A DNA stretch of 8,176 nt from Pinisolibacter sp040275425 (GCA_040275425.1 JBEOKB010000063.1:1-8176), one strand, 5' to 3'; numbered from the stretch's first letter, positions 1 through 8,126 are shown. Numbers and translations are program-made. The notes: a model not told the origin generated them from the sequence alone.

Positions 1-804
1 CCCGATCGTGGCGATCAACTCCGCCGTCGACGGCACCGAGCCGGTCGAACCCGCCGCGATCACCGGCCCCTTCGGCGGCGCTTCCGCGAAACGCTTCGCC
101 GTCGCCCGGATCGCCGCGTGCCGCCGCCGCGCCGGGTCCTCGCGGCCCGTCTCGGTGAGGTGGCGCGGCCACGCGTCGGTGACGATCGACAGGAAGGCCA
201 GCGTCATCTGCCAGTAGAAGGCGTGTTCCTCCGGCACGATCTCGGTGAGACGCCGCCAGTCCGCGCCCTGGGACTCGACCTGATCCATCAGCGTCGACAG
301 CGATCCCGCCAGCCGCACCGCCTCCGCCGGGCTCGCCGGCAGGCTCGGCATCGCTCCGGTGACCGGATGGAGAAATCCCGGCGAGACGCTGCGGGTCCAG
401 CCCATCACCAGCCGGGTCATGGCGAGACGGCGCTCGAGCGGCGAGATCACCGGCTCGAGATCGATCGCCTCCTCGGCGAACAGCTCGCCGTCCTCGTCGA
501 CGTCGCCGAACGGTCGGATCTCCGGCAACAGCGCCGCCCGGCCTGCGCCTCGCCTCGCCAGTTCGGCACGAAAGGCGTCGGCGAGCGCGCGCGCCGCGCG
601 CCGCGTCGGCACCAGCACCAGCACGTCGGCGAGCGCCGCCGGATCGTCCGCGTCGAAATGGAAGTCCTCGATGAGATCACCGTCGAGCAGCGCGGCGGCG
701 AGCGTCGGCAGGAACGGCCGCCCGGCATCGATCGAGGCGACTCGCGCCGCGCGTCGCCGCGCGCGGGTATCGTCGTCGCTCGCTGCCGTCGTGGCCGTGG
801 TCAC
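1..804 (-). CDS. addB: Double-strand break repair protein AddB, N-terminal part (runs off the left edge)
   Basis: Reading the minus strand from GTG at 804 gives 268 uninterrupted codons to the window edge, so only the N-terminal quarter or so is present (family members are roughly 1000 residues). AddB partners AddA in the AddAB helicase-nuclease that processes DNA double-strand ends for RecA. Visible hallmarks of the alphaproteobacterial AddB family are VLVPTRRAARAL (about residues 63-74, the degenerate helicase-like N-terminus), LLPEIRPFGDVDED (92-105), FYWQMTLAFLSIV (196-208) and GPVIAAGSTGSVPSTAELI (246-264). The GTG start is favoured because a purine-rich GAGAGGGGG stretch lies just upstream and the 58-bp gap after murU contains no ATG or GTG. 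It follows murU on the same strand and is probably co-transcribed; addA would be expected beyond the left edge. Family assignment is by recalled motif similarity; the nuclease domain cannot be inspected here. Confidence 0.9.
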   Translation of the reverse strand, partial: MTTATTAASDDDTRARRRAARVASIDAGRPFLPTLAAALLDGDLIEDFHFDADDPAALADVLVLVPTRRAARALADAFRAELARRGAGRAALLPEIRPFGDVDEDGELFAEEAIDLEPVISPLERRLAMTRLVMGWTRSVSPGFLHPVTGAMPSLPASPAEAVRLAGSLSTLMDQVESQGADWRRLTEIVPEEHAFYWQMTLAFLSIVTDAWPRHLTETGREDPARRRHAAIRATAKRFAEAPPKGPVIAAGSTGSVPSTAELIATIG

Positions 805-862
805 GCCCGCCCCCTCTCGTGGCTTCCGCCGCTCGCGGCGCCCGCCCCTTCGAGACGGACGC

Positions 863-1627
863 TCAGTCGGCGCTCTCCGCGATCGCCGCCTCCGCCTCGC
901 GAATCGCGCGCGGCGTGCCGACGTGCAACCATACGCCCTCCATGCGCTGGCCGAACAGGCGACCCGTTTCGATCGCCCGATCGAACAGCACGTTGAGCGA
1001 GAACGCCCCCGTCGGCGCGCCCTCGAACAGGCGCGGATGCAGGATCGCCGCGCCGGCATAGGCGAACGGCACCACCCGCCGCTCGTCGCGCCGGGTCAGC
1101 CGCCCGGTCTCGTCCATCAGGAAGTCGCCCTGGCCGGAATAGCCGACCGAGCCGACCGTCGGCGCCAGCAACAGCAGCGCGTCCATGGTCGCGTCGTCCC
1201 AGCGCGCCGCCAGGATGTCGAGATTGCGCCGGAACCCTTCGATCCAGAAACTGTCCGAATTGTAGAGGTAGAACGGATCGCTGCCGAGGTGCGGCAGCGC
1301 CTTGGCGATGCCGCCGCCGGTGTCGAGCAGCGCCGCTCGCTCGTCGGAGATGATGATCTCGGGCGAACGGCACTTCTGGACGTGGATTTCGACCAGATCG
1401 GCCAGATAGTGGACGTTGACCACCGCCGTCTTCACGCCCGCGTCGAGCAGGGTCGCGAGCCCGCGATCGATCAGCGAGCGACCGGCCACCTCGACCAGCG
1501 GCTTGGGCGTCGTCGCCGTGATCGGGCGCATGCGCTTGCCGAGACCGGCGGCGAGAACCATCGCCCGGGTCGGGCGCTGGGAGAGGACGTCGGCGGGGGG
1601 CGTCGAAACGATCGGCGTTGCGGGCAT
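863..1627 (-). CDS. murU: Nucleotidyltransferase, probable N-acetylmuramate-1-phosphate uridylyltransferase (MurU)
   Basis: This 254-residue protein has a sugar-1-phosphate nucleotidyltransferase fold. Visible motifs are LAAGLGKRMRP (25-35, nucleotide-binding loop), TPKPL (40-44), LLDTGGGI (100-107), YNSDSF with the probable metal-binding Asp125 (122-127), YAGAAILHP (190-198) and WLHVGTP (233-239). MurU joins UTP and MurNAc-1-phosphate to give UDP-MurNAc in the cytoplasm, the last step of the recycling shunt that bypasses MurA and MurB. The assignment rests on these motifs plus the adjacent upstream amgK domain, whose product would be its substrate. Relatives using mannose-1-phosphate or glucose-1-phosphate share the fold, so specificity is inferred. 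The first 22 residues precede the usual family start (MVLAAGLG, Met23); no strong ribosome-binding site is visible before either Met, so the start is uncertain. It lies 17 bp after the preceding stop, which fits translational coupling. Confidence 0.85.
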   Translation of the reverse strand: MPATPIVSTPPADVLSQRPTRAMVLAAGLGKRMRPITATTPKPLVEVAGRSLIDRGLATLLDAGVKTAVVNVHYLADLVEIHVQKCRSPEIIISDERAALLDTGGGIAKALPHLGSDPFYLYNSDSFWIEGFRRNLDILAARWDDATMDALLLLAPTVGSVGYSGQGDFLMDETGRLTRRDERRVVPFAYAGAAILHPRLFEGAPTGAFSLNVLFDRAIETGRLFGQRMEGVWLHVGTPRAIREAEAAIAESAD

Positions 1628-1644
1628 CGAAGGCGGGTCCGGTC

Positions 1645-3195
1645 TCAGTCGCTGGAACGGGTCTGGCGCCGGTCGCCCGGCACGGCCTCCTCATACCAGA
1701 GCTTCAGCGGCTGCAACACCGCTCCGTCGAGGACGCGTCCGAGGTAGTCCCATAGGCGCGGCATGTGACGCAGATACTGCGGCTTGCCGTCCCGGGCACG
1801 GAGGCGGGCGAACACCCCGAGAATCCGCGTGTTCCGTTGAGCGGCGAGGATGGCGTAGGCCCGCCGGAACGCCGCCTCGTCGAAGGCGGAATCCCGCGCG
1901 CGCCGCGCCGCGACGTAGGCCGCGATCAACTCGGCCTCGAGCGCGCGCGACACGTCGACCCGCGCGTCCTGGGCGATCGACACCACGTCGTAGGCCGGGT
2001 GGCCGAGAATGGTGTCCTGGAAGTCGAGCACGCCGACCCGGGCGAGCCCCGCGCGTTCCGCGAGCCACAGGATGTTGGGCGAGTGATAGTCGCGCAGGCA
2101 CCACGTCCGCGGACCGGCCAGGATCTCGGCGAACAGCGGCCGCCAGATCTCCAGGAACCGCGCCCGCTCCTCGGCCGTCGCCGCGCGTCCGACGAGATGC
2201 GGGATGCCCCAGTCGAGGAACACCGACACCTCGGCGTCGAGATTGCCCTGGTCGTAGGCCGGCAGCGCGTAGCGCCCGCCGACGCCGTCGGGGAGCACGG
2301 TAGGCAGCTCGCGCCCGTGCAGATCGGCGAGCAGCTCCACCGCCGCGACGTAGCGCTCGCGCATCGGCCGCGGCGGATCTCCCGCCATGCAGAACTCCGA
2401 GCCGAGATCCTCGAGCAGCATCATGCCCGCGTCGAGATCGTGGGCCAGCACCTTCGGCACCGACACGCCGACGCTCGCCAGCCCGAGCGCCAGCGCCAGG
2501 AACGGGCGTGGCCCCTCGGCGAGCCTGGCGGCGGCTCGCGCCGCGATCCGCGCCCGCGCGCCCGCGTCGTCCGGCTCGGCCGGATGGTTCATCAGCACCG
2601 CCGTGCCGTGGTCGTCGAAGACGCGCTCGTAGGAGCGCGACGAGGCGTCGCCCTGGAGATGGCGCCGGTGCGCCCCCGGCCGTCCCGCCGCGTCGAGAAA
2701 GGCCCTGAGCGCCCGCGTCCGCTCGATTCGCCGCCGCCAGCGCTCGCCGGGTCCGATCAGCCGCACCTCGCGCGAGGTCGCGGTTCCCCCCGACCCGATC
2801 GCCACGATCAGCGCGTTCTCCGGCAGGCGGCCTCCGGCCCGATCCGGCCACTCGACCACCACCACGCCGTCGGCGACGGCCTCGTCGAACCCAAGTTCGT
2901 CGAGTTCGCCCTCGTCCGAGAGCCGGTAGAGATCGAAATGGGCGAGCCGCAGCCGCCCGAGATCGTAGGACTGCACCAGGGTGAAGGTCGGGCTCGGCAC
3001 TTCGAGCCCGTCGTCGGCGGCGAGCGTGCGGATCAGCGCCCGCGCCAGCGTCGATTTGCCCGCGCCGAGATCGCCGACCAGCGCCACCACGTCGCCGACG
3101 GCGAGACAGGCGGCGAGATCCTCGGCGAGCGCGACCGTCGCCGCTTCGTCGACGAGGGCTAGGCGGAGATCGAGGGGCGCGCCCGCGTCGGTCAT
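1645..3195 (-). CDS. tsaE-amgK: Fusion of TsaE (tRNA t6A ATPase) and AmgK-like MurNAc kinase
   Basis: A 516-residue two-domain protein. The TsaE part (about 1-150) has Walker A GDLGAGKST (41-49), SPTFTL (68-73), FDLYRL (87-92) and VEWPDR (114-119). TsaE is the ATPase that supports TsaBCD in making N6-threonylcarbamoyladenosine at A37 of ANN-decoding tRNAs. The second part (about 160-500) is an aminoglycoside-phosphotransferase-fold sugar kinase: LLEDLG (260-265), the catalytic loop CLRDYHSPN with Asp369 and Asn374 (366-374), and the metal-binding VLDFQD with Asp391 (389-394). AmgK phosphorylates the anomeric position of MurNAc and GlcNAc; here the product would feed MurU, encoded next. Both active sites look intact. 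The start is 7 bp after the divL stop, with a GAGG motif about 8 nt upstream. Such fusions are, from memory, annotated as bifunctional TsaE/phosphotransferase in Hyphomicrobiales, so this is not an assembly error. The sugar specificity of the kinase half is inferred from context. Confidence 0.92.
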   Translation of the reverse strand: MTDAGAPLDLRLALVDEAATVALAEDLAACLAVGDVVALVGDLGAGKSTLARALIRTLAADDGLEVPSPTFTLVQSYDLGRLRLAHFDLYRLSDEGELDELGFDEAVADGVVVVEWPDRAGGRLPENALIVAIGSGGTATSREVRLIGPGERWRRRIERTRALRAFLDAAGRPGAHRRHLQGDASSRSYERVFDDHGTAVLMNHPAEPDDAGARARIAARAAARLAEGPRPFLALALGLASVGVSVPKVLAHDLDAGMMLLEDLGSEFCMAGDPPRPMRERYVAAVELLADLHGRELPTVLPDGVGGRYALPAYDQGNLDAEVSVFLDWGIPHLVGRAATAEERARFLEIWRPLFAEILAGPRTWCLRDYHSPNILWLAERAGLARVGVLDFQDTILGHPAYDVVSIAQDARVDVSRALEAELIAAYVAARRARDSAFDEAAFRRAYAILAAQRNTRILGVFARLRARDGKPQYLRHMPRLWDYLGRVLDGAVLQPLKLWYEEAVPGDRRQTRSSD

Positions 3196-3202
3196 CTCGG
3201 CC

Positions 3203-5710
3203 TCACTCGCCCGCGATCCGTCCGCTCTCGTCCGACTGCTCGGCCCCGCCCTCGATCGCCCGGACCGGCAGGCGGCAGGTGACCGACGTGCCCCGACCCT
3301 CGACCGAATCGATCGAGACGGCGCCGCCGTGCAGTTCGACGAAGCTCTTGACGATCGACAGCCCCAGCCCGGCGCCGCCGCGATGCGGACCCTGGCGGCG
3401 GGTGTAGAACCGCTCGAACACCGAGCGCAGCTGATCGCTCGGAATGCCGACGCCCTGGTCGGACACGGTCAGGCGCAGGAGCTCACCCTCGCGCCGCACC
3501 TCGATCGAGACCCGGCCACCCTCGGTCGAGAACGACACCGCGTTCGACAGAAGATTGAACAGTACCTGCCGGATGCGCTTCTCGTCGGCGACGATCGTGC
3601 CCACTTCCGGCGCCACGTCGGTGACGAGTTGCAGCCGATTGGCGGTGAGCCGATCCTTGATCCCCTCGATCGCCGCCGCCACCGTCGCCGCCACGTCCAC
3701 CTCGCCGATCGACAGCCGCATGATTCCGGCGTCGATGGTGGCGAGATCGAGAATGTCGTCGACGATCGCCATCAGCGCCTGGCTCGACGTCATGATGTGG
3801 GCGGTGTAGTCGCGCTGCTTGTCGTTGAGCGGGCCGGTGCGGGCCTGATCGGCCAGGAGATGGGTGAAGCCGACGATGTTGGTCAGCGGGGAGCGCAGTT
3901 CGTAGGAGACCAGCCCGACGAAGTCGGTCTTGATGTGGTCCGCCTCCTCCAGCGCCTCGTTCTTCTCCACGAGCGCCCGCTCGACGTTGACCGTGTCGGT
4001 GACGTTGACGAAGGTCACCAGCGTCGCCCCGTCCGGCAGCGGCACCGAGCCGTATTCGAGCACCGTCCCGTCGCGCCGCTCCATCGTGCCCGTCAGCCGG
4101 TCGCGATTGTCGGCGAGCCCGGTGACGGCGAGCTTGAGCCGGTTCCAGGTCGGCCGGTCGTCGTGGACGAAGCCGAGCCGCTCGATCATCTCGGTGATGT
4201 GCGGCTTGGTCGCCAGCACGCTCTCGTCGAGCCGCCACAGCGTCACGAACGCCGGGTTCCACAGCCGGAGCCGTCCGTCCGATCCGAACACCACCACGCC
4301 CTCGGACAGGTGGTCGAGCGTCTCGCCCTGGACCCGCACCAGCGCGTTGTGGCGCTTCTCGAGCTCGAGTTTCTCGGTGACGTTCTCGTAGACGTAGGTC
4401 ACGCCGCCCTGCGGATGCGGATTGGCGATCACGCGCAGCGTCTGCCCGTCGGGCAGATGCCACCAGTGCTCCTTGGCCTCGAGGCTCTGATAGGCGGCGT
4501 GCAGGTCGCGCTTCCACGAGCGCCAGTCGGCCTGCTCCGGCAGTTTGCGTGCGGCACGCAACTGATCGAGCAGGGTGCCGTCGTCGGGTGAGGATTCCAG
4601 GAAGGCCGGATCGAGCCCCCACAGGCCGCGGAAGGCGGCGTTGTAGAACTGCAGCCGCTTGTCGGCGCCGAAGATCGCCACCGCGGTGGCGAGCTGGTCG
4701 AGGGTGCGGGCGTGGAAGTCGATGGTCCGGCGCAGCTCGGCCTGGATCTGCTCGAGATCGGTCACGTCGATGGCGATGCCCGCCTCGCCGTGCGCCGAGG
4801 CGACGTCGACCACGTCGTAGGTCCGCCGCCGCCCGGCGACGACCACCGGCAGCCTGAGATCGACCGCCAGCGCGGTCTTGCGCGCGGTGGAGATCGCCTT
4901 GCGCCCGGAGGTGTCGAGGAGTTCGAGCCCGCAGTCGATCGCCCGCGACCCGTCGGCGGCGTCGACGGCTTCGGCATAGGCCTGATTGACCCAGGCGAGG
5001 CGCCCGTCGAGCCCGCGCAGCCACACCGGCATCGGCATCGCCTCGAACAGCGCCCGCATCGCCTCGACGTCGCCCACCAGCCGACGATGGCGCTCGGACA
5101 GTTCGGCATGGGCTCGCCGCTCGGCGGTGAGGTCGGTGAAGCGCACGAACGGCCGCCCGCCGGCGACCCGGCCGACCGCCTCGATGTGAGTGCCAGAGCG
5201 CGTGCCCAGTTCCAGGTCGAACGGCGTGCCGCGCTCGCGCAGCGCGATCACCGAGCGATCGAGTTCGGCCGCGCAGGTGGTCTCGAGCCACGAACCGAAG
5301 GCCAGGAATTCGCCGCGCGTGCGCGGTGCCGCCGCCGCCGCCCCGAGCAGGCCGAGCATCAGCGGCGGATCACCGGCCTTGCCCCAGGCGAGAAGGAGTT
5401 GATCGTCGGCGTCGAGCAGCGCCTCGGCGCGATCGACCTGCGCCTTGAGATCTGCGTTGTCGGAGGTCAGTCGCCCGATCGTCGCCTCGGCGCGGGTGCG
5501 CGCCCGCATCATGCCGGCGGCCGAGGCCACCGCGACGCAGATGACGCCGATCATCGACGCGGTGAGCACGATCTGATGCGTGGCGAGAACGTCGCTCTCG
5601 GCCGCGAACGCCGGACGGGCGATCAGCGCCCAGGCGCTCGCCGCGATCGAAGCCCGAGCGGCCCAGTGTCGGAGCGACGTAGGAATCCGTCCTCCCCCCC
5701 GCACCCGCAT
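3203..5710 (-). CDS. divL: DivL-type PAS sensor pseudo-histidine kinase (His to Tyr)
   Basis: An 835-residue membrane-anchored signalling protein. Residues 1-37 resemble a signal peptide ending AFA-AES, followed by one membrane span (about 47-68). Four PAS-like regions follow: about 95-196, 218-318, 330-446 (ending YVYENVTEK) and 462-575 (ending FVNVTDTVN). The HisKA helix pair is about 588-660 and the ATPase domain about 705-817, with N-box NLLSNAVSFS (719-728), G1 DQGVGI (751-756) and G2 GGAGLGLSIVK (778-788). At the phosphoacceptor site the usual SHELR reads SYELR: Tyr603, codon TAC at 3904-3902. This is the diagnostic change of Caulobacter DivL, which acts with DivK and CckA to control CtrA phosphorylation. 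The ATP site looks complete although His is missing. The ATG has AAGAGGG about 10 nt upstream. It is first of a four-gene minus-strand block. The kinase family is certain; DivL orthology is inferred from Tyr603, the PAS layout and gene order. Confidence 0.87.
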   Translation of the reverse strand: MRVRGGGRIPTSLRHWAARASIAASAWALIARPAFAAESDVLATHQIVLTASMIGVICVAVASAAGMMRARTRAEATIGRLTSDNADLKAQVDRAEALLDADDQLLLAWGKAGDPPLMLGLLGAAAAAPRTRGEFLAFGSWLETTCAAELDRSVIALRERGTPFDLELGTRSGTHIEAVGRVAGGRPFVRFTDLTAERRAHAELSERHRRLVGDVEAMRALFEAMPMPVWLRGLDGRLAWVNQAYAEAVDAADGSRAIDCGLELLDTSGRKAISTARKTALAVDLRLPVVVAGRRRTYDVVDVASAHGEAGIAIDVTDLEQIQAELRRTIDFHARTLDQLATAVAIFGADKRLQFYNAAFRGLWGLDPAFLESSPDDGTLLDQLRAARKLPEQADWRSWKRDLHAAYQSLEAKEHWWHLPDGQTLRVIANPHPQGGVTYVYENVTEKLELEKRHNALVRVQGETLDHLSEGVVVFGSDGRLRLWNPAFVTLWRLDESVLATKPHITEMIERLGFVHDDRPTWNRLKLAVTGLADNRDRLTGTMERRDGTVLEYGSVPLPDGATLVTFVNVTDTVNVERALVEKNEALEEADHIKTDFVGLVSYELRSPLTNIVGFTHLLADQARTGPLNDKQRDYTAHIMTSSQALMAIVDDILDLATIDAGIMRLSIGEVDVAATVAAAIEGIKDRLTANRLQLVTDVAPEVGTIVADEKRIRQVLFNLLSNAVSFSTEGGRVSIEVRREGELLRLTVSDQGVGIPSDQLRSVFERFYTRRQGPHRGGAGLGLSIVKSFVELHGGAVSIDSVEGRGTSVTCRLPVRAIEGGAEQSDESGRIAGE

Positions 5711-5850
5711 GTCGAAGGCCCTCTTACCCGCGCGACTGTGTCGATGATGATCGGACTTCGTCGAAAATACGCGGTCGAAGCCCCCCGAATCACTTTCAAG
5801 ATACAGCGCCGAGCAGGGGCTGGGGAGAGTCGGAAGAACCCTAAAACAGA
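5711..5850 (-). promoter_or_regulatory. Presumed promoter region of the divL-tsaE/amgK-murU-addB block
   Basis: This 140-bp stretch separates the ahcY terminator from the divL start and must hold the promoter if the downstream genes form their own transcript. On the minus strand I see TTGAAA (5798-5793) but no convincing -10 at 16-18 bp from it, and no CtrA-type TTAA-N7-TTAA box. One GANTC site (GAATC, 5787-5791), the target of the alphaproteobacterial cell-cycle methylase CcrM, lies here, about 80 bp upstream of the start codon. GTCGAAG occurs twice on the plus strand (5711-5717 and 5774-5780). The promoter location is inferred from gene layout, not from a recognised core promoter. Confidence 0.35.
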
Positions 5851-5876
5851 AGGCGCACCGGAATTCCGGTGCGCCT
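5851..5876 (-). terminator. Intrinsic terminator of ahcY
   Basis: A perfect 26-bp palindrome: an 11-bp stem (AGGCGCACCGG / CCGGTGCGCCT) around an AATT loop. On the minus strand it begins 29 nt after the ahcY stop and is followed by TCTGTTTTAG, a T-rich run suitable for Rho-independent termination. On the plus strand there is no comparable T tract, so it should work mainly for ahcY. It probably insulates the divL block from ahcY transcription. Confidence 0.88.
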
Positions 5877-5905
5877 CCAGATGTTGTGTATTCGAATACT
5901 GGAGA

Positions 5906-7306
<1,401 letters not shown>

Positions 7307-7396
7307 GCGGGTCTCTCCGAAAGGCGGCTTCGGCCCGACCGGGCGGGCGCGAGCGAACGGCTCCGGCGGCCCCGAGGGGACCGCGATCGTGGCCCG

Positions 7397-7425
7397 CTTA
7401 TAGAACAGTGCTCGCACTGCGGCAA
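7397..7425 (-). promoter_or_regulatory. Candidate sigma-70-type promoter of ahcY
   Basis: On the minus strand, TTGCCG (7425-7420) and TATAAG (7402-7397) are separated by exactly 17 bp, a good housekeeping-type promoter. Initiation would fall near 7390, giving a leader of about 85 nt before the ahcY ATG. The leader is very GC-rich with short self-complementary segments (for example CCCCTCGGGG) but matches no SAH or SAM riboswitch consensus I can recall. Confidence 0.6.
7406..7419. promoter_or_regulatory. Inverted repeat inside the ahcY promoter spacer (possible operator)
   Basis: CAGTGC-TC-GCACTG on the plus strand has perfect 6-bp arms around 2 bp. It sits wholly within the 17-bp spacer between the predicted -35 and -10 of ahcY, where a bound dimer would block or distort RNA polymerase contact. 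The regulator is unknown. A GC-rich 14-bp palindrome can arise by chance, but the position makes it notable. Confidence 0.4.
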
Positions 7426-7430
7426 TAACG

Positions 7431-7450
7431 ATATAAAGATTTCTTTATAT
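7431..7450. promoter_or_regulatory. AT-rich palindrome upstream of the ahcY -35 (candidate methionine-cycle operator)
   Basis: ATATAAAGA-TT-TCTTTATAT has perfect 9-bp arms around a 2-bp centre, in a strikingly AT-rich patch of an otherwise GC-rich window. It ends 5 bp upstream of the predicted ahcY -35 box and lies between the divergent ahcY and DUF4337-like genes, so it could serve either. Palindromes of this sort precede SAM/SAH-cycle genes in Proteobacteria regulated by the ArsR-family repressor SahR. Assigning this copy to SahR or a similar factor is inference. The right arm also overlaps TATGAT (7448-7453), a possible -10 for the plus-strand gene. Confidence 0.55.
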
Positions 7451-7535
7451 GATGTACGGAACGTCACCGTCACATTCCCGACCGAAACAACGGTCAACTG
7501 AATCGATCGAATCCGCATCGGAGGGGAGGGCGCGC

Positions 7536-8126
7536 ATGAGCGACGTGCAGGTGGTGACGACGGAAGCCGTGAGCACGAGGGAGAGCGACTCCAGTCGCGA
7601 CCGCTTCAACAACATGATCGCCATCGCGGTGGCGCTGCTGTCGGCGTTCATGGCCGTCTCCAAGGTCAAGGACGACAACGTCGTCCAGGGCATGCAGAAG
7701 GCCCAGGCCGAGACCGTCGACTACTGGAACGAGTATCAGGCCCGTCGCCAGCGCCAGTTCGCGGTCGAGCTCGCCATCGAGACCACCCGCGCCACCCGGC
7801 CGGCGAGTCCGGAACTCGACGCCAGGCTGGCCGAATGGAAGAAGCAGGCCGACACCATCAAGGGCCGCGCCGACGAGGCCGCGACCAAGGCCAAGGCCCG
7901 CGCCGCCGACTACGAGGCCGCCAACGATCGCGACGATCTGTTCGATCTCTCCGACGCGCTCCTGTCGGTGGCGATCGCGCTGTTCGCCGTCACCGCCCTG
8001 GTGCGCGTGCGCTGGCTGTTCGGCGCGGCTTCGGTCCTCGGCGCGGCCGGCATGGTCTTCGGCGTCGCCGGCTTCAACGGCTGGACCCACCTGCGCCCCG
8101 GCTTCCTGGTCGCCTTCCTCAACTGA
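7536..8126 (+). CDS. DUF4337-like small membrane protein, function unknown
   Basis: A 196-residue protein I recognise only as similar to the DUF4337 family, which has no established function. Layout: a polar N-terminus (1-25), one membrane span (about 26-43, MIAIAVALLSAFMAV), a long polar and charged section with the family-like DYWNEYQARRQRQFAVELAIE (62-82), a lysine- and glutamate-rich probable coiled coil (about 95-135), then two C-terminal hydrophobic spans (about 141-157 and 161-180), consistent with an inner-membrane protein with a helical hairpin domain. ATG 7536 is preceded by the strong GAGGGGAGGG; an in-frame ATG further upstream at 7449 lies in the operator region and lacks such a site. 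It diverges from ahcY across 229 bp. A possible -10 (TATGAT, 7448-7453) has no good -35 partner. No catalytic motif is visible. Its stop is followed immediately by a possible convergent gene tail. Confidence 0.85.
   Translation: MSDVQVVTTEAVSTRESDSSRDRFNNMIAIAVALLSAFMAVSKVKDDNVVQGMQKAQAETVDYWNEYQARRQRQFAVELAIETTRATRPASPELDARLAEWKKQADTIKGRADEAATKAKARAADYEAANDRDDLFDLSDALLSVAIALFAVTALVRVRWLFGAASVLGAAGMVFGVAGFNGWTHLRPGFLVAFLN

Noticed and set aside
801..1694. A minus-strand open frame overlapping murU in another frame.
   Set aside because: The frame at 863-1627 carries all nucleotidyltransferase motifs; the alternative is Arg-rich shadow sequence.
359..4591. Long plus-strand open frames at 359-1747, 1765-3162 and 2981-4591.
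   Set aside because: They lie opposite addB, murU, tsaE-amgK and divL, all supported by conserved motifs. Their translations are Arg/Pro/Ala-rich and resemble no family.
5694..5700. A run of seven G (minus strand) at divL codons 4-7, as a possible phase-variable tract, with an adjacent GGAGGA resembling a second ribosome-binding site.
   Set aside because: Seven residues is short for slippage in GC-rich DNA, and no start codon lies at a suitable distance after the GGAGGA motif.
7307..7390. A possible SAH or SAM riboswitch in the ahcY leader.
   Set aside because: The leader has GC-rich self-complementary stretches, but I cannot match conserved riboswitch cores. A covariance-model search with the SAH and SAM families would settle it.
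7462..7473. Tandem CGTCAC repeat between ahcY and the DUF4337-like gene.
   Set aside because: Only two 6-bp copies; not distinguishable from chance.
7480..7495. Inverted repeat GACCG-N6-CGGTC between ahcY and the DUF4337-like gene.
   Set aside because: Five-bp arms are expected by chance in GC-rich sequence, and it does not align with a predicted promoter element.
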